NCBI GenBank assembly: GCA_963082975.1
Contig: OY720344.1
Coordinates: forward strand, 92,820,538 to 92,884,537
Direction of reading: 5' to 3'
DNA length: 64,000 nt
From: Labia minor
Lineage: Eukaryota > Arthropoda > Insecta > Dermaptera > Spongiphoridae
In this document: positions 24,201-35,569 of the stretch, piece by piece
Layout of the letters: the number at the start of each line of letters is the position of its first letter
Numbering within the stretch: the stretch's first letter is position 1
Notes under the pieces: generated by a model
What the model was told of the DNA's origin: nothing
Database searches by the model: none
Seen by the model: the letters and a program-made list of their open reading frames with translations, nothing else
Translations under genes and position numbers: made by a program

Positions 24201-24395
24201 AATAAGAACAAAAAATGTTAATAAAGGGAACGAAAAAATCCTCAGCTAATCAATCATTTAAATTACTTATATAATTTTTAACATTTTTATCAAAAATATA
24301 AAACTTCTAAGAGGTTGAAACTTAAACCCGAACTCATTGAATTTTATTAAAATTTTAAATGAGAATAAACCCAATTATTACAATTAATAAATAAA

Positions 24396-24969
24396 ATAAG
24401 TTGACCTGTGGCCAGGTCCGAACCGACCTACGGTTTGAAAAAAATTAATTTCCAGCTACAGAAACAATTTCAAATAATTTTAATATATCTATTAATGTAA
24501 TAAAAAACAGATATGGATACATAAATAATAAATATAAACATTTTTAATTTTATTTTATTTATAATATATATGTAAGACCAGGCTTTGACATCATGAATGG
24601 CTGGATGACGTCATATAATTTTAAATTAAGAAAAACCTATAAAGATGATTTTTCTCGAGGATAAAACCAATACAAAGTGCATGATTCGTGGTGATATGTA
24701 AAAAATCTCCTCATGTGAAATTTGGTGTGAATATAACCCTTCCCTTCCTATCGTCGATCGCTAATACTACCACTTCCGGTTTCCGGATTTGCACCAAAAG
24801 TTGAGGAATTCATCTTACTGATGCATTAAGTAAATATACAAAATTGCTGTACACATCTATACGGACGGACGGACAGACATCATGATAAAAATACTATTTT
24901 CTGTTATGTAAAAACCTCCACATGTGAAATTTGGTGTGAAAACAATACCCTTACTATCGTCGGTCGGTA
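24396..24969 (-). repeat. family A, copy 4
   Basis: Minus-strand copy, 574 bp, from ACCGACCGACGATAG (right) to the hairpin GACCTG-GCCA-CAGGTC (left). It has internal deletions around the CCGT tract. One of the two TGACGTCA sites is intact (in GGATGACGTCATAT), the other decayed. Confidence 0.85.
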
Positions 24970-25197
24970 AAAAACATTTTAATTAATATAATATAATTTA
25001 TCAAATTTATTCAATAATCTATTTGAAATTCCTTCCTTTATATGATGTTAACTTCATGAAAATTTTTTTTTGGGTGGTGGAATGATAAATTTGTAATTCG
25101 TAATTTGATTTTAAAATATTATTAGAATAAATATTTTTAATTTTATTATGAAATTAAATAAAAAATTTTAAAATATTTTAAATATAAAAAAATATTA
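24970..25197 (-). repeat. family D, copy 2
   Basis: Inverted match to about 11045-11300, including the CCACCACCC tract, the AAGTTAACATCATATAAA block and the final TTAATTAAAATG before family A. It lacks about 15 bp (around CCAAGAATATTAAA) present in the other copy. Confidence 0.85.
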
Positions 25198-25398
25198 ATA
25201 GTAAATATACCAAATATCATCAAAATCCGTTGAGCCGTTCAAGCTGTACACATCTATACGGACGGACGGACGGACAGACATCATGCTAAAAATACTTTTT
25301 TCTGTTAAGAAAATGCATGATTCGTGGAGATATGTAAAATTCTCCACATGTGAAATTTGGTGTGAAAACAATACCTCCCTTACTAACGTTGGTCGGTA
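25198..25398 (-). repeat. family A, copy 5 (5' 200 bp only)
   Basis: Minus-strand piece covering the first ~200 bases of family A, up to TTTGGTATATTTAC, where family D begins. The terminal motif is slightly changed (ACCGACCAACG). Confidence 0.85.
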
Positions 25399-25983
25399 AA
25401 AATTGAATTAAACGATTACATGTTATTTTTCAATGGAAACTTAATTTCTAATGAGGCAAAAAATAACAAAAATAAAAATAAAATAATTCTTATCACGAGT
25501 ATATTTAATGCAAAGTGATATTAATTATCTCTCTACGACTTAAAACAAAAATATAGCACAAAACAAAACAAAAATATTTTATAATAAAATAAAACAATTC
25601 GCAATTGATAAAATTCAAAATATATTTTCATTTAAAAATAATTATTATATGTATAATTAATCGATATTAGAAACATTCCAATTATGTAACATTCAATTTA
25701 AAGAAAATAGTGGAAAATTTATCTTTCTCATAATGAAAACATTTTTCTCTTCTACTATAGATTAAAAATTAATCCATTTTGATAAAAATAAAATAAATAG
25801 AACTAAGATTACGATTATAAAAATATTTCGGGTATCTTATATATATATATATATATATAAACTAGTATTTTTACTTTCTTATATTATAATACGACGAATA
25901 TTTATAGGAAAAAATTATCTCTCTCTTTTCTATATTATATTTATTATCGTATATTTATATATATATATATATATATAAGTATA
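25399..25983. other. A+T-rich spacer
   Basis: Simple sequence with TA runs near 25838-25858 and 25955-25976. No gene. Confidence 0.6.
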
Positions 25984-26438
25984 CGAGGGTGGTGTGAAAA
26001 GTTTCCGGCCCGTCCAAGAAAAACGATGTTTTTAAATTTTTTTTTTTTTGCTATATTTTTCAACATAATCTCCATCAACTGATACATTTCTCATAACGGT
26101 GTTATAATTAATTTAATTAATTAATTAATTGATTAAATTTAATTTAACAGTTATAAATCGACGCAAAAATTCGTTTGGATTACGCCTACAGCGCCAAATT
26201 GTCGGTAGAAATGGCTTTTCGAAGCAGTTTTTGGTTTAACGTTAGCAAACGCGACACCCACGTTTCACACAGCTTTCCATATTCAAATGGTTGTGTAAAA
26301 TATTTTGTACGCGTTCAGCGCTGACATCGTGGAGGTCTCAGCTATGTTGATTGTTGAAAAATAAAGCAAAAAAAAAAATTTAAAAACATCTTTTTTCTTG
26401 GTCAGGCCGGAAACATTTCACCCCCCCCCCCCCCCTCT
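25984..26438 (-). mobile_element. internally deleted mariner element (455 bp)
   Basis: Flanked by TA (25982-25983 and 26439-26440). Inverted ends of about 90 bp: CGAGGGTGGTGTGAAAAGTT at the left and the same inverted at the right, where a C15 run has expanded. The minus strand keeps transposase pieces in more than one frame: VSAERVQNILHNHLNME (N-terminal helix-turn-helix region), LCETWVSRLLTLNQKLLRKA, RRNPNEFLRRFIT, then a jump to a C-terminal NVSVDGDYVEK. The catalytic DDD core is absent. The peptides resemble the mariner branch with 'RNPNEFLRRFVTVDETW'. Non-autonomous and dead. Confidence 0.85.
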
Positions 26439-27407
26439 TATATATCCATATTATGAAATATCAATTTATGAAATGTATTTTTAAATTAAATAAATTTTTT
26501 TTTTTTAATTTTTATTAATGGCTTTGGAAAAAAAACATAACCAATATTTATCATTTATTCTATTAATTGATATTTTGGCATACATTTTCAGAATACAGAT
26601 TTAGAAAAAAAGGAGAGAGATATATATTTAGTTATGAATTTTTATTTTCTACAAAAATATTGATGGCGGACAACTGTTAATGATTAATATTAAAGGGGAA
26701 ACATGCATTTATTTTACTCTTCGGTTTATTCTAAGAACGCCCATACATATTCACTGATAGCAAGTTATAAAGTATAAATTCATTATTATAAAAGCGGCAT
26801 TAGAGACATAATCCTATTGAATTACTCTATCTATTCTCTTTGGTTAAATTACTCATTGCAATTGTTAAAAAAAATGAAATTTGATCATTTGGTTTAAGAA
26901 TTAAATCATGGATTACAAAATAATGTATCTTACAATCTACAACTACACTAATAATAATACTCATGAATTGAATAAAAATTTTATATTTTCTAAATATGTA
27001 TATATAAATAATAAAATTACATAATTGTATAAATAATTATTTTACTTTTTTTTCATTACCACACGATTTTATAATCAACAGAATGGGATATAAATAAAAT
27101 AAAAGGTATATTGATGATACAATGTTTAACAAATCGAAAATGTCTATTTACATGAGATCAATTGATAACCAGGGTGCAGTGGTTAAATAAAGTTATCAAA
27201 TGATATAAACGACCAGCTGTCTGTCAATTTTGTATCAAATCCACAAATAAACATTGAAAAGCACCACCTTTATAAATTTAATATATGTATGTATTAGGTT
27301 ACAACAAAAGAGGTTCTGGGATTTGGTTTTGGGAGAATTTTATATATATATATATATATTATATTTAATCTTTCATTCAGAATCTTTTTTTATTGAAATT
27401 AGGAATA
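26439..27407. other. A+T-rich spacer
   Basis: No gene or repeat recognised. Confidence 0.6.
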
Positions 27408-27765
27408 AATAAGTTGACCTGTGGCCAGGCGCAGAACCGAACGACGGTTTGAAATAAATTAATTTCCAGCTACAGAAACAATTTCAAATAATTTAAATGA
27501 TCTATTAATTCAATAAAAAAACAGATATGCATATAACATAAATAGTTTTAATTTTATTTTATTTATAATATATAAGTTGAGCTGACCGTGACGTCATGAA
27601 GAGCTGTGTGTCGTCATATAATTTTAAATAAAGAAAAAACTAATGAAGATGATTTTCCCGAGGATAAACCAATACAAAGTGCATGATTCGTGGAAATATG
27701 TAAAAAATCTTCTCATGTGAAATTTGGTGTGAAAACAATACCTCCCTTACTATCGTCGGTCGGTA
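27408..27765 (-). repeat. family A, copy 6 (358 bp, internal deletion)
   Basis: Both ends are present (ACCGACCGACGATAG and the CCTGGCCACAGGTC region), but the ~260 bp between the two direct sub-repeats is gone, leaving one hybrid sub-repeat. This is the product expected from recombination or slippage between the sub-repeats. One TGACGTCA remains. Confidence 0.85.
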
Positions 27766-27879
27766 AAAATATAAGTATACAAAAAACATATCGTGTGATT
27801 GGAGAATCAAATTTTTATATTTTTTATACCCTTTCATTGATAATTTTCTATTTAACAAAAATAAATTACAATTAATTTT

Positions 27880-28753
27880 TACTATCTCGCTAGAGATATT
27901 ATTGGGATTACCAAAATTTTCGATGTCGAGATTTTGATGCTTTTATACGTTTAGAAGGTCCCTGAGTCATTTTCATTAAGGTTGAGAAAAATGTCTCTTT
28001 CTCTCTCTCTCTTTGCGTGTGTGTATGTAGACAAGATTACGCAAAAACGATTAGATCTAGAATAATGATATTTGGTACAGTGGTATTATTCAAAATTCGT
28101 AGTTTTCTAGCAACTTTTAGAAAAGTAGCTAGGTCTTTCGGAATAGGGTCATTAACTACCACGTTTTCATTTTTTTCCCTCTAAACTGATCGTAAAAATA
28201 ATGATATATGTTTGATAGTTTTTCACATGACTAAAAATTGTATAAAACTACTAGATATATATAGAATTTCAGCTTGATTGACGCGCAGCACGTGACGTGG
28301 AGCCATCAACAAATAGCCAAGCACGCGCTGGTTTAATAAATATTATTTATTAACTTTAATTTATAATTTAATTAATTAAATTTAATTTAAATATAATATT
28401 TGTTATAAGGCGCCATTGGATGTGTGGGTAGCGAACCTGCCTCACATTCACATAGCCCCGGGTTCAAGTCCCAGGCTTGGCAAGGGAATTTCCCTAGCTG
28501 GGGTCTATGGGAAGGAGTCAACCCAGCCTCCGGGAATAACATTGGGGAAAAGCTACTTGATAGCGCCTCCGATCAAGAAAATCAAGGTAAAGGTTGAGAG
28601 GATACGTTCTACTGACCATAGGACACCTCTTTGATATAATCGGCTTGATAGGCGTTGTCCTTGCGTAGGACGTACAAAGTCAGAGGTTTTTTTTAATATA
28701 TGTTATATTTAATCCAATTCAAATTGCGAGATAGTCGAGTGGAGACAATCCAG
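27880..28753 (-). repeat. family B, copy 4, split by SINE copy 2
   Basis: The minus-strand 5' end is at 28753 (CTGGATTGTCTCCACTCGAC) and the hairpin end at 27880. The element is interrupted at 28409-28694 by a SINE; removing it leaves a near full-length B. The microsatellite here is a mixed CT/GT tract near 27995-28026. Confidence 0.85.
28409..28694 (+). mobile_element. tRNA-derived SINE, copy 2, nested in family B
   Basis: Starts GGCGCCATTGGATG, has the B box GGTTCAAGTCC at 28461-28471 and the same body as the other copies, and ends GTCAGAGG plus T8. Target duplications AATATTTGTTATA (28395-28407) and AATATATGTTATA (28695-28707) agree at 12 of 13 and are family B sequence. The head differs from copies 1 and 3 between the start and the B box (GTGTGGGTAGCGAACCTGCC), suggesting a subfamily. 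Confidence 0.9.
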
Positions 28754-29413
28754 ATGTTTTTTTAATTATACTATTATAAAGAAATCTATAATATTTAAAT
28801 TTTATGATATTTTATATCTAAATATAGCTTTAGAATTTTTCATATCCTCCTGTTTGTTTCACTCCCTCTGTTTCTCTGACAGTCGGCTTATTGAAATAAT
28901 ATTATAATATTCATAAGATATATAGTAGATTGAAAATTTATATAAAATTTCTACCCAATAAATTTATATAAGTATTTACTTTTTATTTGGATATTACTTT
29001 TAGATTTTATCATTATCAATATTAATAAATTATGGAAGGCAAAAACGTTGATAATGAAAATTTAAAAGGTTTGGTTGTAATATCTTTATTAATGTATTTT
29101 TTAAATTTTTATTACTTATTTAAAACACGCAGATGAAAAGGGCTTAAAAATTAAAAATATCTTTTTTCTTTTTAAAAAATTTTTGTTTGATAATAAGAAA
29201 TTCGGATATAAACCTAAATTGGTTATTAAATATAAAATTCTATAAAACAAATCTAAACCAAGTCGGACGAAAATTGTATCTACCGCCGTTAATGTATAAA
29301 TTAAGTATAAATTTATAAGAATAAATAATCTTTCAAATTAAAATTTAAATTAAAAACTCTTTTAAATAAATAAATTATTAGATTAATATTTCATATGCTG
29401 TCTTATATATATA
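28754..29413. other. A+T-rich spacer
   Basis: No gene recognised. Confidence 0.55.
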
Positions 29414-29667
29414 TATGTGCCACTCAGAAGCCAAAGCGATTAACTCCACATTTAAAGAAACTAAGAAAATGAAGCCTAATGTTCACAGCTTGTAGAAAAT
29501 TCAGGTTTATTGATCACAGAAAAATCTATATATCATTCAAATATTAAGATTATCAAGTTCATTATTCACTTCATATTTTGCAGATTACCTTACCTTACAT
29601 TACATTACATTACTAGCAAAATTTTAACAATTGGGGTTATTCGGTTTGGCTTCTGAGTGACACATAT
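29414..29667. mobile_element. MITE with ~22-bp inverted ends
   Basis: The left end is TATGTGCCACTCAGAAGCCA and the right end inverted is TATGTGTCACTCAGAAGCCA. The interior (about 210 bp) is non-coding and includes a CCTTA/CATTA repeat tract near 29590-29612. Flanks are TA-rich, so the target duplication cannot be sized. Superfamily unknown. Only this copy is in the window. Confidence 0.7.
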
Positions 29668-30903
29668 AGTATTAATTTAAAAATAAAAATAAAATAATAG
29701 AAATTTAAGATTTTAATATAATCAATCACATTGAAATAAAATAATTGTAATGTGATAACTGATAACATAAGACTTTTAACAAAATAATAAATATCACTTG
29801 GTTGGTCCAGGGAATAGGATAACTGCTGATACATATAAAATCAATATTATTATTATAATTATTATTATTATGACCACTTTGATTATATCTGACATAATTG
29901 GAAAACATGTTGAATATGTGCCCGTGTTTTAAGTTTTTTCAAATCCAACACCCTCCCCCCTTTTAATTGATTTTATTATCTTCTTGAACAGCGTCGGCGT
30001 TCTTATAATCTTGTGAGGACGGTCATCCGTAAGATCTTGTATCCTTGTCGTTTTTCAAGGCAGTGTAATTAAGGGAGAATAATTTAACGTCCCTTTTAAA
30101 GGTCAGTGAACTTAAGGTTTGAAACGAAATTAATAGACCCACGAAAGGGAGGGGATTTTCAAACGAGAACCAAGAATTTTTTATATAGGATTTGAATCAC
30201 ATTTTTCAAGGTGGTAAATATACAAAGTTAACGACGTGGTTTTAATATTATTGGTAATATTTTTAATTAAAATGTAACAATATTAGAAATAAAATTTATT
30301 TTATTGTGTGTTTTATTATATACATTTAATATATTCATTATGATATGAAAATGAATCATTTGTTTTTGTGGTTTAAAATATAAAGTAATTATCTCTATAT
30401 AAAATTGATAAATAAATATAAAATTTTAATTTTGTGATTAAATTGGTATATAATAAGAATTGATTGAGTTTTTGATATATAAAGGTTATTTTCAATTATA
30501 TAATATAATAAAAATTAATATTTTTTCATTGTTTATTTGGTAATATAATTCAATTAATTAATGCATATAATTTAGTTTAATTTTTTAATGTTACAAAAAA
30601 AAACAACTATCTAATTAGTTTTATATTTTTTATGGAGAGAGATGTTTTTTCAAATATATATATATAATATATAATAATATATATATAATAATTTTCTTGA
30701 CGACTTTCTCCATCTTTTAACATTCACAGGTTTTTTTTATTATTTAATTTAAATTAATATTTTTTTTCTCCCCAGATGGTTAAACTTAATTTTTTCTCAT
30801 CACGAAAGAAAATCATCTAAGGAAAAAAAACACACGATGAAATAATATCCTCTCGTCTTTCTTCATAGAAATTATAGTTCTTTTGTATTTATCTAGCATA
30901 AAA

Positions 30904-30937
<34 letters not shown>

Positions 30938-33630
30938 GAATAGAGCGAGATTTTTTTTTTATTTTGGGAAATTTTTCATTTGAAAAGCAAATAAAGTTAG
31001 AGTTAGATGTGAGGGTGGTGGGAGATTCTGCTTGACGTGGTAAAACTTAAAGAAAAATAACAAATTTGTGTGCACATGGGATATCCTTGTGAGTTCCGAA
31101 TGCTTATCTTGGATCGTGTCAACGAACCCAATTGAAGTCAATAAGCACAAAGCCGCGCATGGCCGTTCCGTTGACGAATCCCTACTGAAGAGTCCATCCT
31201 TTTCGGACTAATTCAGTGGGCAGAGAGCGGGGGATGTCATGAGAGAGAGAGAAAAAAAAAATAAAATTCAAATAAACAAACAAAAACATTTTTGAAAAGA
31301 AAAAAAAAATTATCGTCATAAACATCATTTTATCAATAAAAAAAAAAAAAAAAATTAAAAATGTACTTACTATAGAACTTGGGTGTTTTAATATATGATA
31401 AAATGCTAATAAATTTTACTTTTCATTCACAAAAAATTTAAAGGACAATTCTTATTAATACACGTCAATAAAGAATGATCTTATATTGCATTAGTTTTCC
31501 GAGTCATTTCGTGAAAAACTTAAAACATATCGTTTAACAATCACCGTTTTCACCAGATCAAACACCCTTCAATTCATGACGATTCATTAAGCTTAAAAGA
31601 AGGCTCCAAGGCTACAAGGCCGAATTGAAGAAAAAGTATTGATGGCCATCCCAGTAAAAATATCTCTGATACAGATAGAATACTAAGATTGCAATAAAAT
31701 TAATTTATAATATTAGAGAAAATATTTTTTTTTTATTTTATAAATCAATTTAATTTTTCTTTGTTTACTGTGTAAAATTTTATTAGACGAATAAAATATA
31801 ATTATTTAAGAAAATTTAATGATATTTCTCATACATTTTGGATATAAAATAAAGATAAATAATTTTGGGTTTTATTTTTAACTAAATGATAAATATTATT
31901 ATATATTGATAAAAATTTATGAATTTATAGATTTCAATTGGCAAATAAATCACAATTATATTTAATTATCTTTATGAAATATGTGATATTAGATGACCTT
32001 GTTTTAACAACTATTTATTTAGAAAATATATTAAAAATAAATAAGAAAAATACTAGATCTAAATGATCTATATATAAAATGTACTCTACTAATTTATTTA
32101 ACAAATATTTTACAGCAGAATAATTCTTTGTCTCCTACTAATGATATAAGAACATGCCAACATTCTTTTTTTATAAGAAGTCACAATTTATTTAAAGTTT
32201 CAATTTTTTTATATACCTTGAAGATAAGTCAATTCTTTGTTGTTTTCTTTTAAGAAAATAATATCATTTTCTTGGAAATATTTTATGATGAAATGATTGC
32301 CAAAATGAAAGACATCCTCGTTATGATAAGGAAATCATTTTTTGTTTCTTCTAAATAAACCATCATTTATTAAATTCTTACTAACAATTTAAATTTCAAA
32401 CTTTTTTTAAAAAAAAAAAGTTTTCAAATAATAATCAACAATGATCGTTGAAAAGGAACAAGATTATTAATTGGGTATGTAAAGAAGTAAAGGGTATCCT
32501 TAAAACTTTTTAAAAGACGAAGAAGAGGATGTTTTAAGCAAAAAAAAAAATAAAAATAAAAAATAAAAAAAATTAAGCCAAGCGGAAAGATCAAACTCAT
32601 TACTGGATTTTTAGTGAAGTCATCAAAAATGAAACGGAAAGAGGGAAAAAAAACGAAATACGTTGTAACATTTAAAAAGAGTATTATAGAAAATGAAAGT
32701 AAAATGTTAAAATTAATAATTATAATAATTTATAATAATACTAAGAAAAATCTATTAATACAAATACAATCAAATTGGGTTTGAAATGAAATGAGTAATG
32801 AAAATATAAAATTTTAAATAAAATTGACATTCTCCCTATGTATATAAAACATGTTTACAAGTCAAAAATTCAATCACCTAGAAATTTTACTTTGATTTAT
32901 TCATATAGGTATAGATTGAATGATTTAAAATTGAGTGAAAGAAGGGAGAAAATGTAAAGCAAAATTGACATTCATTTTATGCCTTTTCTCATTTAGTCTT
33001 CATTTGGTCAGGAGTTTCATCCCCCTGTATCCCCTAAGTGATGCAATATATTTTTTTTAATTTAATCATTATATTAATCAAAGTTTAATTTATAATAGAA
33101 TACAATTACTCTTTAATATTTATTTTAAAATAATTTCGAATAATAATAATGGTTTAAATGAAATGTTATGATATCTAAAGAGAAGAGGATTTTTTTAATG
33201 TAATCATACTAAAAACAAACTATTTTAATGTTTTACAAATTTATAGTTAAACTCAAAAATAAACATTGAATAATGCTAATTTAAATAAATTGATTTATTT
33301 GTATGTTCTACCTTCATTTCGCTTCGACTAACACTAATTATATATTATATATATAAATAGATGGATTTTATATAAATAAAATATACAATTTAATTTTTTT
33401 GATTAAAATTATTTACCAAATTTTAATTTTTTAATAAATATTTATTATGTCAATTAAATTTGTGACAGTCCCCTTTTGACTATGCAACTACTTTTTTTTG
33501 ATCCAAGATTGATTTAATAAAGAAATATTGTTGCATAAACACCAGGGGCACATCCCGAGATCACTGTTTTATAAGGATAATGAAAAAAAAAATAGAAACA
33601 AACAAGAAGAAAGAGTATAATTATAAAAAT
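29668..33630. other. A+T-rich intergenic with unexplained islands
   Basis: Less A+T-rich islands lie at about 29940-30180 and 30960-31240. The second contains GTGTCAACGAACCCAATTGA and GCCGCGCATGGCCGTTCC. No frame is convincingly coding and no second copy is seen, so these are candidate regulatory or exon DNA. The rest is simple sequence, with long A-runs near 31250-31360 and 32540-32570. Confidence 0.45.
30914..30937. repeat. (GATA)6 microsatellite
   Basis: Six GATA units following a GAAA-rich stretch. Confidence 0.9.
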
Positions 33631-34057
33631 CTGGAGTGTCTCCACTTGACGATACAATCAAGCTGAAATTCTATATATAGCAGTTTTATACAATTTTTAA
33701 TCATGTGAAAAACTATCAAACATATATCTTTATTTTTACAGTTAGTTTAGAGGGAAAAAAAAATCAAAACGTGATAGGTAATGACCCTCTTCTGGACGAT
33801 CTACATTTCTCAAAAGTTGATAGAAAACTACGAATTTTGAATAATACCCGTGTACCAAATTTCATTTCATTATTCTAGCTCGAACCGTTTTTGCGTAATC
33901 TTGTCTCACTCACACACACACACACAGACAGACAGAGAGACAGACATTCTTCTCACCTTATTGAAAATGACTCATGGACCTTCAAAACGTATAACATCAT
34001 AAAAATCTCGACATCGAAAATTTTCGTGATCGCAATACTATCTCTGACGAGATAGTA
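33631..34057 (+). repeat. family B, copy 5 (internally deleted)
   Basis: Begins CTGGAGTGTCTCCACTTGAC, then jumps over ~230 bp to the CAAGCTGAAATTC block. The rest follows copy 2 to the terminal CTATCTCTGACGAGATAGTA. The microsatellite is a compound AC/AGAC tract at about 33910-33945. Confidence 0.85.
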
Positions 34058-35301
34058 AAAACTATTGATGCATATTATGTATGTATAATATTTCTCTCTT
34101 TATTTTTTCTTTGGTATTGACTAATAGGCCAACTAAATATCCCATTTATTTTTCTATTATTATTTACTCAAGAAAAAATAACTATTCTTTGGTAAAACTT
34201 GATGTCTGAGAGGCTACCCAATTTCTATTTATCTAATTAAAAAAAACCTTCAAGAGATGAAACGATAACTTTCTCTTTTTTTTAAAAGTAAATGAACGTC
34301 CCAAGACTTTTCCCCTACCTGGTTCTAAAAATATCTTAATGTATTTCATTTCGGCAGGAACCAGTTTAATTAGATGAGTCTGTGTTTATTTAAATTATTA
34401 TTTTTTTGGGTTAGGGTTATAGTTTTATGTATCAAATGGGTTATAGGGATTTAAAATAAAAAAAAAATGATTTTCAAAGATGACCTAATCTATTTATTTA
34501 TCATATACAACCGGAATTTTATTTAGGCTATATATATATATATATTTATATATCATAACATCAATTAATTAATTAAATAAATAAATTATCCTTTGTCATT
34601 TATGAAGTTCACATCAGAAGACAAACAATTATTTAAAATAATTAAAAATTAATCAAAAGATTATTTATTTGTAATTTCCTAAAAAAAATTAATTCTTTTT
34701 TTTAAATATTAAGTGAATTTGTATTTTTGTAATTTATATATAATCTTTTCTTAACTAGAGTAATCTAATGATAATAGGATAAGTTTAAATAAATGTACAG
34801 ATAAAATAATAATAATAATAATAAATTGAGCGATAAATATAAAAATAATATAATATTTTGTTGGTATTTTTATAAATTTAAATTTATTTATTCAAGAGTG
34901 AGTACGTGTCTTTTTATTATAACTCTTTTTTATAATAGAGATGGTAACATTTTATAACCAAGAAAGATATCAAAAAGAATACTTACATATTTACAAATAT
35001 TCATTCATTTTCACTTTTTTATAAATTTTATTCAAGTTTTCATTGGATGTTCCATTCACACTCCACCATACATACACTATCTAAATCCACTCATTGGTTA
35101 TAAATGTTATTAAATGAATAGAATGATATTCTGAGCTTTCCTTCTAAAACTTGGCAGATCTCACTACATTGTATATGTTAATGTCCTATTATAACATTTA
35201 TTCTTATGGGTTAAATAGAAACCATTAAAAATAAACATGATAAAAAGACAAGTGAAGCTTGAATATTTTGTAAAATTTTTCACAATTTATATTAAAAAAA
35301 A
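34058..35301. other. A+T-rich spacer
   Basis: No gene or repeat recognised. Confidence 0.55.
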
Positions 35302-35569
35302 GGCGCCACAGGGTGAGAGGCTAGCGTCGCTGTCTCGTGGTTCCGGGTTCAAGTCCCGGATCTGGCAAGGGAATTTCTCTAGCTGGGGTCTATGGGACGG
35401 AGTCAACCCAGCCTCTGGGATCAAAACTGGGAAGCTACTTGATAAAAAGTAGCGCCTCCGATCAAGAAAATCAAGGTAAAGGTTGATAGGACCCGTTCAA
35501 CTGATCATAGGACACCTAATTGATAGGCGTTGTCCTTGCTTAGGACTTACAAAGTCAGAGGTTTTTTTT
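35302..35569 (+). mobile_element. tRNA-derived SINE, copy 3
   Basis: Starts GGCGCCACAGGGTGAGAGG, A-box region GGCTAGCGTCGCTG (about 35319-35332), B box GGTTCAAGTCC (35346-35356), body as in the other copies, and ends GTCAGAGG plus T8. Flanks ATATTAAAAAAA and ATATTGAAAAATA suggest an imperfect target duplication. This copy has the cleanest head of the three. Confidence 0.9.
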
